From: Chryseobacterium sp. MA9
GTDB taxonomy: Bacteria; Bacteroidota; Bacteroidia; Flavobacteriales; Weeksellaceae
Direction of reading: 5' to 3'
Length of the DNA stretch: 64,000 nt
Assembly (NCBI RefSeq): GCF_024399315.1
Contig: NZ_CP075170.1
Span: forward strand, 372,001 to 436,000
In this document: positions 52,526-61,493 of the stretch, in pieces
Position numbering within the stretch: position 1 is the first letter of the stretch
Layout of the letters: every line of letters begins with the position of its first letter
The notes under the pieces: generated by a model
Seen by the model: the letters and a program-made list of their open reading frames with translations, nothing else
The model's database searches: none
Told to the model about the DNA's origin: nothing
Position numbers and translations under genes: made by a program

Positions 52526-53005
52526 ATGGAAGATTTTAAAAATATCCATTTAGGAGAATTTATTAAAAAGCGAATTGAAGAATCTGCAATGGACATGGAC
52601 AGGATCACTGCTTTTATGAATAATACAGAGGGAGAAATTAAAGAAATGCTTTCAAGTCCTTCTTTAGATACAGTAATATTGCTTCGCTGGAGTAAATTGC
52701 TGCGTTATGATTTTTTTAGGTTATATTCTCAGCATATCATGCTGTATGCTCCTGCCGGAGCCAGGGAAACCGGAAGGGAAACAGAGAGTAGAAAAGGTTC
52801 TATGCCCCGATTCAGGAAAAACATCTACACTCCCGAGATTATTCAGTTTATCCTGGAGCTTATTGAGACTGGGGAAAAAACAAAAATAGAAATCATTGAA
52901 AATTATCGAATTCCTAAAACAACTTTGTATAAATGGATAACTAAGTACAGGAAGAAACAGAAAGAAAATATGGCAATGGATACAATTAACAATAGCTCTA
53001 AATAA
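52526..53005 (+). CDS. Small two-HTH protein (cassette D)
   Basis: 159 residues from the ATG at 52526, by homology of the start (EDFKNIHLGEFI) with the other members; longer in-frame starts reach 52499. N-terminal HTH-like segment with MDRITAFMNNTEGEI, the invariant YDFFRLYSQHIMLY, an Arg/Glu linker, and the C-terminal HTH, IENYRIPKTTLYKWITKY. A longer basic tail is extra. Its usual partner is displaced 1 kb downstream (54048), with two small genes in between. Confidence 0.82.
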   Translation: MEDFKNIHLGEFIKKRIEESAMDMDRITAFMNNTEGEIKEMLSSPSLDTVILLRWSKLLRYDFFRLYSQHIMLYAPAGARETGRETESRKGSMPRFRKNIYTPEIIQFILELIETGEKTKIEIIENYRIPKTTLYKWITKYRKKQKENMAMDTINNSSK

Positions 53006-53467
53006 AATCTTTTTTTCCTTAAAAGTGTGATTGTAAAACATATAAGTGATGTGGTAGGATTGCATACTAGAAATTAATGTTTCTGAACATTTTGGCTCGA
53101 TGCTATATAGAAACTTAAATCGAGTGTGCATTCTTTTTTAGAAAGACCTGGCAGGCTTTTGATAGTGTATCGGAAAACGCAATAATGAATAAAAAATGAT
53201 GAAACACAAAATCATGAAAGATATACACAAATATAGCCTGCCCAATGGGGAGATTTTTCTCCCCGTTATGGTCTACTTTAAAGCGGGTGTAAGGCCTTGC
53301 ATATTCATAGCCACTGTAAAATCCCTTCAAAAAAGCAAAATCCAAAATTTAATCTATTATTTTTTGGAGCAAAATTTTAGTGCACATTGGGGCCAGATAG
53401 CTATCAGGTTATTATGAATAGATACCCATTGTAAAAAGGTATTATAAACGAAATTTTAATAATAAAT
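53006..53467. other. Leader region of the small duplicated genes
   Basis: No convincing gene. It has a hairpin at 53247-53264 like the one at 52440, in a similar AACACAAA context, which suggests a second copy of the cassette leader. Confidence 0.5.
53247..53264 (+). promoter_or_regulatory. Second leader hairpin of cassette D
   Basis: GGGGAGA and TCTCCCC around TTTT, extended by A/T and G-T pairs. Same position class as the hairpin at 52440-52461. No T-run, so not a terminator. Confidence 0.5.
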
Positions 53468-53734
53468 ATGTATTTGAAAATCAATAACAGTATGAAAAAT
53501 TTTAATCTGTTAGGGAAAAGCAGGGATCAGATTTGTTGTGATATGGGTAGAGATCCTGATGAGCAATCAAAAGAAATGTGGTGTTATGTGCTGGATACTT
53601 CCTGGTTGAAGAAAACTTTATTGTTTATTGAATTTGAAGAAGAGAAAGCTTCTCATTTATCTGCAAGGGCTATCTATAGAAATCCTTTGGCCAGATCAAC
53701 AACTAATAGTAGATCCGTTTATCTTTTTAGGTAA
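53468..53734 (+). CDS. Small BamE-like protein, first of tandem pair
   Basis: 88 residues, or 80 if the ATG at 53492 is used. Core: NFNLLGKSRDQICCDMGRDPDEQ, then MWCYVLDTSWLKKTLLFIEFEEEK. The order G-x-S/T-...-LG-...-W-x-Y is like the SmpA/BamE fold, but there is no signal peptide or lipobox, so it would be cytoplasmic. The last 25 residues look non-conserved. A related protein starts 4 bp later. Confidence 0.55.
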   Translation: MYLKINNSMKNFNLLGKSRDQICCDMGRDPDEQSKEMWCYVLDTSWLKKTLLFIEFEEEKASHLSARAIYRNPLARSTTNSRSVYLFR

Positions 53735-53738
53735 GTAT

Positions 53739-54029
53739 ATGGAAAGATCTGAAAATAATCAATATTATAATCTTCAGGGGCTTACGAAGTATGAAGTGAG
53801 AGAAATGCTGGGCAGTGAATTCAATTTTTTTCCTGCACGTTCCTGGAGCTATGCACTGAAAATAAGATGGTGGGAATCTGCCCGTCATCTTGTTCTCATT
53901 TTTGAACAAGAAGTGATAAAGGACATCTATATAAGTATATCCTATCTTGGGTTTTACACAAGAAAACAAAAAACCAACGGAATGATAAGGAAAAGTATAT
54001 TAGAGTACGGAGCAAATAAAAAAATATAA
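53739..54029 (+). CDS. Small BamE-like protein, second of tandem pair
   Basis: 96 residues from the ATG at 53739, the start that aligns with its neighbour; the frame opens earlier at 53628 inside the first gene. YYNLQGLTKYEVREMLGSEFN, then SWSYALKIRWWESARHLVLIFEQE, matches the neighbour's core (NLxG, LG, WxY, FExE). No signal peptide. The pair sits between the two HTH genes that are adjacent in cassettes A and B. Function unknown. Confidence 0.6.
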   Translation: MERSENNQYYNLQGLTKYEVREMLGSEFNFFPARSWSYALKIRWWESARHLVLIFEQEVIKDIYISISYLGFYTRKQKTNGMIRKSILEYGANKKI

Positions 54030-54047
54030 TAATAACCATAATAGATA

Positions 54048-54383
54048 GTGATGAAAAATCCATTAATCAATGAGGCAAGTCCTGATTATAAAAGGATCTA
54101 TAAAGATCTACTTGAAATGAAATATCCTGAAAAGAAAGAAGCATGTAGTATAATTTTAAAAAAAACTAAGATTACTGCTCTTGATGTGATCCAGATAAAC
54201 AGAATCATATTTGGCAAAAATAAGACGAAAAGAAAACACAGGTCTTATGATAAAAATTCAATAACAAAAATATTGAAATATCAGTATGACAATAGTATGA
54301 CAAATATTGGCTTAGCCAAGGAGTTGGGAATCAGCCGTAATACTATCGCAAAATGGAAAAAATATTTTCAGTATAAAATATAA
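54048..54383 (+). CDS. Small HTH protein, displaced partner (cassette D)
   Basis: 111 residues; GTG at 54048 or the ATG directly after it. SPDYKRIYKDLLEMKYPEKKE, ALDVIQINRIIFGK and the end HTH, LAKELGISRNTIAKWKKYF, match the second genes of the pairs at 34845 and 39758. Unlike them it does not overlap its HTH partner but follows the BamE-like pair by 18 bp, so an insertion has split the usual pair. Confidence 0.8.
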   Translation: MMKNPLINEASPDYKRIYKDLLEMKYPEKKEACSIILKKTKITALDVIQINRIIFGKNKTKRKHRSYDKNSITKILKYQYDNSMTNIGLAKELGISRNTIAKWKKYFQYKI

Positions 54384-54530
54384 TAATAAGAAACAGGAAA
54401 TATAAGTTCTGCCCTTGCTTTCTTAAAATATTAGAATATCATTAGAAAGTAGATATATTGAGAAAAAATAAGACTTAAAATCGTTATTTTTGTAAGCCTC
54501 AGGAAAGAGGACTTATAACCAGATATTGAT

Positions 54531-55667
54531 ATGGCAGAGCTATTTAAGTATATATATACTTCACTACCAATGATCTCTTCACTCACTTGTGGTATGCTTT
54601 TCGTCGTCGCTTACGGACAGGAACTAACCAAAGTGGAGGAGCAGGTCAAGAAATTACTGGGTGTTTATTTTGCTTTTATGGTCTTAAGCTGGGTATATGT
54701 CCAATTTAATTTTAACTATGAGCATCTGTTGAAATATTACCTTCCTCTAGTCTGTTTTGTATTGCAGCTCAATCAGGTTATTTTTTATCATTTTATCAGC
54801 CTGCTGACCCCTGTAGAAAAAGACAATCTGTTTCATATAAAAGTCCATTATATTATACCACTGATCCTTCTCTTTGTTTCAGGAATTTTTATGATAACTT
54901 TTACGGGAATTAATCAGCTTTCAAACGACGCCGTTTCATCGTTATTTATGCCCTATACATCTCTTTCAGTTTTCTTTTTCATGCTTTGCTATGCGATACT
55001 GGGAAGCATAAGAGTTATCCGGTATAAAAGAATATTGATAAAAAAACACGGAAGAGAAAAATGGAAAGTGATGCGTTGGATGGTGCCACTGATGGTCGTA
55101 AGATTTTTGCTTCTTATCCTGTTTATATGTAATCCTTTGCAGCTTAACTTTGTATTGATAGCAATGACCCTTCTTGTTCCTGTACAGCATATCATCATTG
55201 TCTATAATATCCTGATGAGAAATTATGCAATATTATCTTTCGGTGACCATAATACCGTTATGATCGCAGGAGGGGAGATTATTGCATTGTCAGATGTATT
55301 TAATAATCAGGAGGCTAAACCTGTAAGCAATGCATCACTGCTTCTTGCCAAGGAAGAGCTGGAACAATACTATGAAGAGAGTAAACCTTATCTGAATGCC
55401 GGGTTTAAGATGCAGGACCTTGCTGTTTATTTTGAAACGAACAGAACCTATCTTTCAGGATTTATCAATAAAACCTTTGGAGTCAATTTCTCCCAATACA
55501 ATAACCTGTGGCGACTAAAAGAGATGAAATATCTTCTGGAACATCCTGAACATAAAGATAAAAACCAGGAAGAACTCGCTCTGATGGCTGGGTTCTCTAC
55601 TCCAAGAGCATACTGGAGAGCCAAAAAAGCTGCAGAACAAAAGGTTGAACAAAAAGACAATGAATAA
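54531..55667 (+). CDS. Membrane AraC-type regulator, first of tandem pair
   Basis: 378 residues. Seven or so membrane helices occupy residues 12-235 (from LPMISSLTCGMLFVVAYG). A cytoplasmic AraC-like HTH region follows from about residue 285 with FKMQDLAVYFETNRTYLSGFINKTFGVNFSQY and EELALMAGFSTPRAYWRAKKA. Membrane-embedded AraC proteins of this layout are one-component sensors. A paralogue starts 2 bp after its stop. Confidence 0.85.
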   Translation: MAELFKYIYTSLPMISSLTCGMLFVVAYGQELTKVEEQVKKLLGVYFAFMVLSWVYVQFNFNYEHLLKYYLPLVCFVLQLNQVIFYHFISLLTPVEKDNLFHIKVHYIIPLILLFVSGIFMITFTGINQLSNDAVSSLFMPYTSLSVFFFMLCYAILGSIRVIRYKRILIKKHGREKWKVMRWMVPLMVVRFLLLILFICNPLQLNFVLIAMTLLVPVQHIIIVYNILMRNYAILSFGDHNTVMIAGGEIIALSDVFNNQEAKPVSNASLLLAKEELEQYYEESKPYLNAGFKMQDLAVYFETNRTYLSGFINKTFGVNFSQYNNLWRLKEMKYLLEHPEHKDKNQEELALMAGFSTPRAYWRAKKAAEQKVEQKDNE

Positions 55668-55669
55668 AT

Positions 55670-56806
55670 ATGGAAATTGAACGTTTATTATTAATCATGT
55701 CATTTTCTATTGCTGTATTTTCTGCTCTTTTTTGCAGTATATTGCTTTTGATAAGACTGTTTTGGAATAAAGATGAATTTATAAAAAGAGTAATTATACT
55801 TCTTATTAGTGGGTATATAGTTGAAATTATTTATGTGATTACTATTTTCTTTTATAATTTTGATAAAGATACTTTTATTCAGACCAAACCTGTTAATTTT
55901 TTGACAATGCTGCTGTTACCAGTCATGTTTTATCATTTGATCTTTAAAATAACCAGACTCCGGACTGCTGAGCAATTTTCATTCTGGCATTACGTACTCC
56001 CATTGAGTTTGGCTGCAGGATATGGATTATGGTTTGCATTAACACCCTGGAGCATTCTGTTGCTTATGGATGCAAAAGATATTCAATGGATAGCGGGTTA
56101 TAAAGGCTTTATTTTTTTTGATTACAGTCGTTTTTATATAAGGTTGATTCTGAGTCTGATTTATTTAGGTCTGGCAGCCAACAGAGTAATTCGTTACAGA
56201 AAAGAAATAGTGCAATATTCTTCCAATATGGAAGAAACTTCTTTGGCATGGCTTTATCAGATCTTTGGTGTGCTTTTTTTGGTTATTCCATTTCCTGTAT
56301 TATATTATTTTATTGGATCAGAGGTATATACGAAGTTTGTCGGATTGGTAGTTCCTCTTCTATTCATATTGCTATTAAATGTAACTACTTGTTACCATAT
56401 TTTCAGACAGAACTTTATACTGCTTACAGAAGATATCATAGCAGACAGGCTGTCAGAACAGGAAAAGGAATCCAGGGAACCTCTTAGCCATGAAGTAGTT
56501 TCAAAATACATGGATGTAAAGAAACCTTATCTGGACCCTAATCTTAAAATTACAGATCTGATCACTGCTTTTGGTACCAATCGTACCTATCTGTCTTCTT
56601 TTATCAATACAACATATGGGCTTAACTTCAGCATGTACATCAACCGATACAGGCTGGAAGAATTTCAGAGATTAAAAGAGCTCCCGGAAAACAAAATGGC
56701 TGATGAGGAAGAATTGGTTTACCTTGCAGGTTTCAGAAGCCATCAAAGCTTTAAAAGGAGTGAGAAAATTTTAAAGTCTGCTGTTAATGCTGGACCGAAC
56801 CAATAA
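55670..56806 (+). CDS. Membrane AraC-type regulator, second of tandem pair
   Basis: 378 residues, same length and layout as the first: seven hydrophobic segments to about residue 245, then an AraC-like HTH: LKITDLITAFGTNRTYLSSFINTTYGLNFSMYINRYRLEEF and EELVYLAGFRSHQSFKRSEKI. Start 2 bp after the upstream stop. The second HTH is diverged in both proteins. They may form a heterodimeric sensor. The promoter of the 57131 gene lies just downstream. Confidence 0.85.
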   Translation: MEIERLLLIMSFSIAVFSALFCSILLLIRLFWNKDEFIKRVIILLISGYIVEIIYVITIFFYNFDKDTFIQTKPVNFLTMLLLPVMFYHLIFKITRLRTAEQFSFWHYVLPLSLAAGYGLWFALTPWSILLLMDAKDIQWIAGYKGFIFFDYSRFYIRLILSLIYLGLAANRVIRYRKEIVQYSSNMEETSLAWLYQIFGVLFLVIPFPVLYYFIGSEVYTKFVGLVVPLLFILLLNVTTCYHIFRQNFILLTEDIIADRLSEQEKESREPLSHEVVSKYMDVKKPYLDPNLKITDLITAFGTNRTYLSSFINTTYGLNFSMYINRYRLEEFQRLKELPENKMADEEELVYLAGFRSHQSFKRSEKILKSAVNAGPNQ

Positions 56807-57130
56807 CGAAGCGGTTCTTTTTACTCTGACATTTCCGTTTTAATCCAAATACTAACTTTAGCAGAGAATTATTTCCTGTTCATTCCGAACGTAAATCTTA
56901 ACTGGATGGTTATGATCCAGTGTTTTGTAAAAATATAAATTACAATTGCTGATTTGTCAGTTGTGTTTTTACGTTTTTTTCACCCTTTGACGGATATACG
57001 AGTACTTTTGCTGTCATAAAACCTGGTAACTACACTATTTTTCCGGCTGAGATATAACTCCTGATCGTTTTTGATGAATAAGAAGTATATCCTTATTACT
57101 GGTTTTTATTATTATTTGAAAAGTAAAATT
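56807..57130. other. Promoter region of the 57131 gene
   Basis: No gene. It contains promoter copy C at 56923-57010 and about 120 nt of leader. Confidence 0.6.
56923..57010 (+). promoter_or_regulatory. Surface-cassette promoter, copy C
   Basis: Partial dyad TTGTAA/TTACAA (56925-56945), TGTCAG (GTCAG 56956-56960), TTTTTAC (56966-56972) with a T-tract, and TACTTTTG (57003-57010), an exact TAnnTTTG. Spacing from GTCAG to the -7 box is 43 bp as in copy A. Confidence 0.75.
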
Positions 57131-57652
57131 ATGATCAGCAAAATGTTAAGTGCTCATTTTGCAGGAATATTCCTGCCTCTGAGTTTGTTTGTTTTTATGC
57201 CTTGCAATGGGCAGATTGGTATTGGAAAGACATCGGTGGATGGAGACGGGATACTGGATTTTGGCGATTCTCCAAAAGGAATTGTACTGCCTTTATTACC
57301 TGATCTTCCTGCTAGCCCATCTCCCGGAACTTTCGTGGTTGACAACAGTGATCTGAAGGTAAAGGTATTTAGTAATGGAAACTGGATTTCTTTAACGGAT
57401 GTCCCTGGAAATTCAGATAGACGTATGATAAATCCATCTGCTGAAACCGGTCGGGGAGTCATCATTGGGGCTCCTGATTCTCCTGCGAAAGGAGTATTGG
57501 TCCTGGAGTCTGAAAATAAAGCACTTATCCTGCCTAAAGTTGCCAATCCCCATCTGAATATTCCCAATCCTGTTATTGGGACTCTATGTTATGATACAGT
57601 AAGCAAAACCCTGGCAGTATTTGATGGTAATCAATGGCATTACTGGAAATAG
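57131..57652 (+). CDS. Secreted protein with two VGINT-type 'PRI/YDT/GxxW' modules
   Basis: 173 residues from the ATG at 57131, where a signal peptide begins (AHFAGIFLPLSLFVFMPCNGQ); the frame opens at 57071. After IGIGKTSVDGDGILDFG it has SPKGIVLPLLPDL with FSNGNWISL, and a second copy NKALILPKV to YDTVSKTLAVFDGNQWHYW. This module is shared with larger VGINT proteins in the window. It lies 16 bp before the 57668 gene and should share its transcript. Confidence 0.78.
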   Translation: MISKMLSAHFAGIFLPLSLFVFMPCNGQIGIGKTSVDGDGILDFGDSPKGIVLPLLPDLPASPSPGTFVVDNSDLKVKVFSNGNWISLTDVPGNSDRRMINPSAETGRGVIIGAPDSPAKGVLVLESENKALILPKVANPHLNIPNPVIGTLCYDTVSKTLAVFDGNQWHYWK

Positions 57653-57667
57653 CAAATAAATAATAGT

Positions 57668-59326
57668 ATGAAAAAAATTGAAAAGAAATTACTGGCAATG
57701 GTAATGCTGATTATCATGTTACCTTTTACCGCCATGAAGGCGCAGCAGTGTAACGAAGTGGTTCCCACGTTAAATCTTTCTATAAACAATGAATTTTCAC
57801 ATTGTCCCGGGATCAATACAAGCATTAATACTAAAGTTATTTCAGGAGATATTCCTCAAGGAGCTGAGGTAAGATGGTATGATAATCCTAATGCTTCCGG
57901 AAGTATGGTAAATGGTGGAAATATTACTCAGACAGGTACTTATTATGCCTTTTATTACCATACGGCGACCAGTTGTTATAGTCTGCCTTCAGATCCGGTT
58001 TCCGTCATATTACTTTCGGATACTCCGGTTTATCTTAATAATAAAGCCCGGTATTTTGGTTTCGGTCAAACGTTTAACCTGATAGCGTTGGAAGATACTT
58101 CGCGTCTACCTGTTGGGGTAAGTGTTTCTGTAAAGTGGTATTCAGATGCTTCAGGTACAGTTCCTGTTCCTAATCCTGCGCTCGTAAATTTTACCGGACC
58201 CTCCAGCCCGGGGCTGCCCCCTACTACTAAAACTTTTTACACCAGATATGAGCAAAATTTTAACGGGCAAATCTGTAAAGGGCCCCTGCAGGCCGTGGAA
58301 ATAAAAAAGATTGCTCCTTTCCCACAGGTAAGACTGTATACTGATACAGAATTTGATGATCCTGCTGTAACAGGGGGTATGGGATACAGAATTTCAATAT
58401 GTGAGCCAATTGATCTGACTTTGTTAGAAGTTCCGTCTGCTTCTGGTATGGTAACCCCGGGAACAGTGGTAAAATGGTATTCGGTGGGTAGTGTTAATAC
58501 GGATTTACAGATTAATGCTAATGTTGTAGATACTTCTTATTGGACTAATCTATTGGAAGTTCCAAATCCACATGCTTCAGGGGGAGGTACGGTTTCTCCC
58601 CGTTATTATGATCCGGCAATCGATTATTATGGTCCCAAGGGATACCATGATGCAAATAAAGCATATCATCAACTTTCTGGAACTTATAGAAAGTATGCAT
58701 CACCACGGTTGAATATTTCTTCTAATAATGTGCCTCCAACACCATGTACCAATCTTCCCAATGGTGGAGAGCCGTTTGTCCTTAAGCCTCAACTAACTGT
58801 TTGTCCGGGAGAAAAAGCTGACCTTACAGTTCCTGGTATTATTGAACCCTGGACTTCTGGCGGGGTCAATATAAATCCTCCAAACCTATATTGGTATACC
58901 AACGATCATCATGGAGGAGATCCTGTTGCTGATCCGTCAGCAGTAGAGGCAGGTACTTACTATCCTTTTTACTATTATTCAGAGTTTAAAATTTTTCGGC
59001 CAATAAGGTCAACTTCTACAGTAACTGTGGTCGAAAAACTTAACTGTAATGAATGTACCAAGCCAGGTAATTCCTCAGTTCCCGCAGATATCTCTCTGAT
59101 AGGCATTTCATCATTAGAAAATCAGCCTGATGGCTGGCCACAGCATTACAGCGCTTTCATTGTTCTGGACTCAAAAACGAAAGGATTTGTAATGACAAGA
59201 ATTGCAGGGACTTCACAGATTACAAATCCTGTTGAGGGAATGCTGATCTATGATACCGTGGAAGGTGATATTAAGCTTTATAATGGAAGTATCTGGAAAA
59301 AAATTGAAAAAAGCTGTAATGAATAA
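57668..59326 (+). CDS. Large secreted Ig-like surface protein
   Basis: 552 residues. Signal peptide (LLAMVMLIIMLPFTAMKAQ), then two or three Ig-like domains with Cys pairs and the EVRWYDNPNASG and VKWYSDASGTVPVPNP strands common in flavobacterial surface proteins. The final 80 residues carry the VGINT-type module: KGFVMTRIAGTSQI, EGMLIYDT, LYNGSIWKKI. No T9SS C-terminal domain is obvious. It probably forms a surface complex with the product of the preceding gene. Confidence 0.8.
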   Translation: MKKIEKKLLAMVMLIIMLPFTAMKAQQCNEVVPTLNLSINNEFSHCPGINTSINTKVISGDIPQGAEVRWYDNPNASGSMVNGGNITQTGTYYAFYYHTATSCYSLPSDPVSVILLSDTPVYLNNKARYFGFGQTFNLIALEDTSRLPVGVSVSVKWYSDASGTVPVPNPALVNFTGPSSPGLPPTTKTFYTRYEQNFNGQICKGPLQAVEIKKIAPFPQVRLYTDTEFDDPAVTGGMGYRISICEPIDLTLLEVPSASGMVTPGTVVKWYSVGSVNTDLQINANVVDTSYWTNLLEVPNPHASGGGTVSPRYYDPAIDYYGPKGYHDANKAYHQLSGTYRKYASPRLNISSNNVPPTPCTNLPNGGEPFVLKPQLTVCPGEKADLTVPGIIEPWTSGGVNINPPNLYWYTNDHHGGDPVADPSAVEAGTYYPFYYYSEFKIFRPIRSTSTVTVVEKLNCNECTKPGNSSVPADISLIGISSLENQPDGWPQHYSAFIVLDSKTKGFVMTRIAGTSQITNPVEGMLIYDTVEGDIKLYNGSIWKKIEKSCNE

Positions 59327-59568
59327 CCACTTTCATTTCTTACCTTTTCTTAATTTTGAAGAATATGAAGAATTTATGGGAAATAAAGTCTGAAAATGAC
59401 CTTTTGACTACCTTAAAAACAGTAAAATTGATAAAATAAAATATAAATAACGGATAAATTGCCATTAACAATATTTGTATTTCGATTTTCCCATCAATGC
59501 AATGCATAGCCCCAAATGTTGTAAGCAATACTTTCCATAAATGTGGATTCAAACAAAGAAAAAAGTAA

Positions 59569-60405
59569 ATGAAGATCATCACCCTTCCTGACGAACTCAA
59601 TGTAGACCAATCACAATCCGTTCATATTTTTGATTATCAAAGTTCAAAGGAAATAGCAAAACAACAAATTGTATTAAACCAAAATACATTCAGTTTTCTT
59701 ACCGAAGGAACTAAAGACGTTATTTTTGACAATTCAGCTCTGTCAATAGATAATTCTAAATTCCTCATCATGAAATCCGGGCATTGCCTTATGACCGAAA
59801 GGCTCTCAAACATCCGGAATTATAGAAGTGTGCTTCTGTTTTTTTCAAACGAAACTTTACTGAAATTCATCCGGAAAACTGAACTAAACCAAATCAAACC
59901 CACTGAATATAAATCCGTTTATTCGTTTGGCTACGATGAATTTACGCAACGATTTGTAAGCAGTTTGTTGGATATTTCCAAACTTTCAAGAGATACACAA
60001 AAGAAATTGCTTGTTTTGAAGCTTGAAGAGATAATACTATATCTTACGGAAATACACGGGACCGAATTTCTTTATTCGCTAATAGAAAACAGTAACGATA
60101 CTACACAAAAATTTATCCGCACTGTTGAAACCAATCAGTTAAGTAAACTGACATTAAAGGAATTGGCTTTTTTGTGCAATATGAGCATATCCACTTTTAA
60201 AAGGGAATTTGAAAAACATTATGCTGAATCGCCTATCAAATGGTTTCAGAACAGAAGGCTGGAACATGCTCATTATTTGCTGAATCAAGAGAAAAAAACT
60301 TCAACTGAAATTTATTTTGAAATGGGTTACGAAAGTTTATCTAGTTTTATTCAGGCCTATAAATCAAAATACGGTATTACTCCAAAACAACATCATAAAA
60401 ATTGA
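59569..60405 (+). CDS. AraC-family transcriptional regulator
   Basis: 278 residues, soluble. The N-terminal 150 form a ligand-binding or dimerisation domain of unknown ligand (NTFSFLTEGTKDVIFD). The C-terminal AraC double HTH is clear: LTLKELAFLCNMSISTFKREFEKHYAESP and YFEMGYESLSSFIQAYKSKYGITPKQH. It precedes the YbhB-like gene by 86 bp in the same direction and probably regulates it. Confidence 0.92.
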   Translation: MKIITLPDELNVDQSQSVHIFDYQSSKEIAKQQIVLNQNTFSFLTEGTKDVIFDNSALSIDNSKFLIMKSGHCLMTERLSNIRNYRSVLLFFSNETLLKFIRKTELNQIKPTEYKSVYSFGYDEFTQRFVSSLLDISKLSRDTQKKLLVLKLEEIILYLTEIHGTEFLYSLIENSNDTTQKFIRTVETNQLSKLTLKELAFLCNMSISTFKREFEKHYAESPIKWFQNRRLEHAHYLLNQEKKTSTEIYFEMGYESLSSFIQAYKSKYGITPKQHHKN

Positions 60406-60491
60406 GCTTTTATCAACAGTTTTTGAACATTGTTCTCAATTTATTTGGTATTATCCAGCCTAATTTTGCTTAAAATTTAAATCATTATACA

Positions 60492-61040
60492 ATGAAAAAA
60501 GCAAATTTGATTTTAGTGTTGTCTTTAATTTTCTCAACAGCACTTTTCGGACAAAAAACATTTACGTTATTAAGTGAAGATTTGGGTGGAGAAACTACCA
60601 AAATACAAGAGTTTAACGGATTTGGTTGCTCGGGAGATAACCAATCCCCTCAATTATCATGGAAAAATGTACCCAAGGGAACCAAAAGTTTTGCTGTCAC
60701 AATGTACGATCCTGACGCACCAACAGGTAGTGGATTCTGGCATTGGGTTATGTTTGATATTCCTGCCAATGTAAACGAACTAGTAACCAATTCAGGGAAT
60801 GTTAAATTGAATTTAGCTCCAAAAGGTGCTGTCCAGAGTATAACGGACTACGGAATTAAAGGGTTTGGAGGACCTTGCCCGCCTGAAGGACACGGATTTC
60901 ACCAATACATTATCACTGTTTATGCCCTGAAAACCGATAAATTAGGATTGGATGAAAACAAAAATCCCGCAATTGTTGGTTTTAATCTCTGGAACCAGAC
61001 GTTAGCCAAAGCGAGTATCGTTGCTTATTACAAACGATAA
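60492..61040 (+). CDS. Secreted YbhB/PEBP-like (Raf-kinase-inhibitor-like) protein
   Basis: 182 residues. Signal peptide (LILVLSLIFSTALFG) and the PEBP fold: FGCSGDNQSPQLSWKNVPKGTKSFAVTMYDPDAPTGSGFWHWV, the anion-binding pocket motif, then GPCPPEGHGFHQYIITVYAL. Bacterial YbhB proteins are periplasmic or cytosolic and their ligand is unknown. A strong terminator follows. Confidence 0.93.
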   Translation: MKKANLILVLSLIFSTALFGQKTFTLLSEDLGGETTKIQEFNGFGCSGDNQSPQLSWKNVPKGTKSFAVTMYDPDAPTGSGFWHWVMFDIPANVNELVTNSGNVKLNLAPKGAVQSITDYGIKGFGGPCPPEGHGFHQYIITVYALKTDKLGLDENKNPAIVGFNLWNQTLAKASIVAYYKR

Positions 61041-61052
61041 AATAAAAAAATG

Positions 61053-61090
61053 AAACGGATTGAAATTTAATTCTCAATCCGTTTTTTTTA
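61053..61090 (+). terminator. Rho-independent terminator after the YbhB gene
   Basis: AAACGGATTGA pairs with TCAATCCGTTT (perfect 11-bp stem, 10-nt loop), followed by a run of T. Confidence 0.92.
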
Positions 61091-61399
61091 CTCTAACTGG
61101 AATTTGTATGTTATTGACTTTTCTTAAAGGTTTCTAAAATTTACTGCCTCAGATGATCGATATGATAGTAAACTCTTTTACGAAAGTACCCGAAAAAAAG
61201 TTGCAATGAATAAATTTAGATACCCATATGGATTAAGAAATTTATACATTATTTTATGAGAATTCTACGGTAAAAAAATGATGAATAAGATTTGTTTTAC
61301 TATTTTTTATCATAAGAAATAAGAGCCGTAACTGTAAATTGTTACATTGATTTATTGATTTGTTACTGATTTTTTTTATTTTGTAATATTAAGAATATC

Positions 61400-61493
61400 A
61401 GTTGTTTGTGAAATTGTAAAATAAAATTGATGATTTGTCAGTGAGGCTTTTTACTTTTTTTTCTTCATAGCACCAGAGACCTTTTTAATTTTG
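61400..61493 (+). promoter_or_regulatory. Surface-cassette promoter, copy D
   Basis: Weaker upstream dyad (ATTGTAAAATAAAATTG region), then TGTCAG (GTCAG 61437-61441), TTTTTAC (61448-61454) with a T-tract, and TAATTTTG (61486-61493), an exact TAnnTTTG. It heads the large VGINT gene at 61749. Confidence 0.7.

Noticed and set aside
52721..53131. 136-codon minus-strand frame
   Set aside because: Overlaps the HTH gene at 52526 with clear homologues; Cys/Phe-rich shadow.
59340..59600. 86-codon minus-strand frame with hydrophobic segments
   Set aside because: Overlaps the start of the AraC gene and lacks any conserved feature; AT-rich intergenic translation gives such segments easily.
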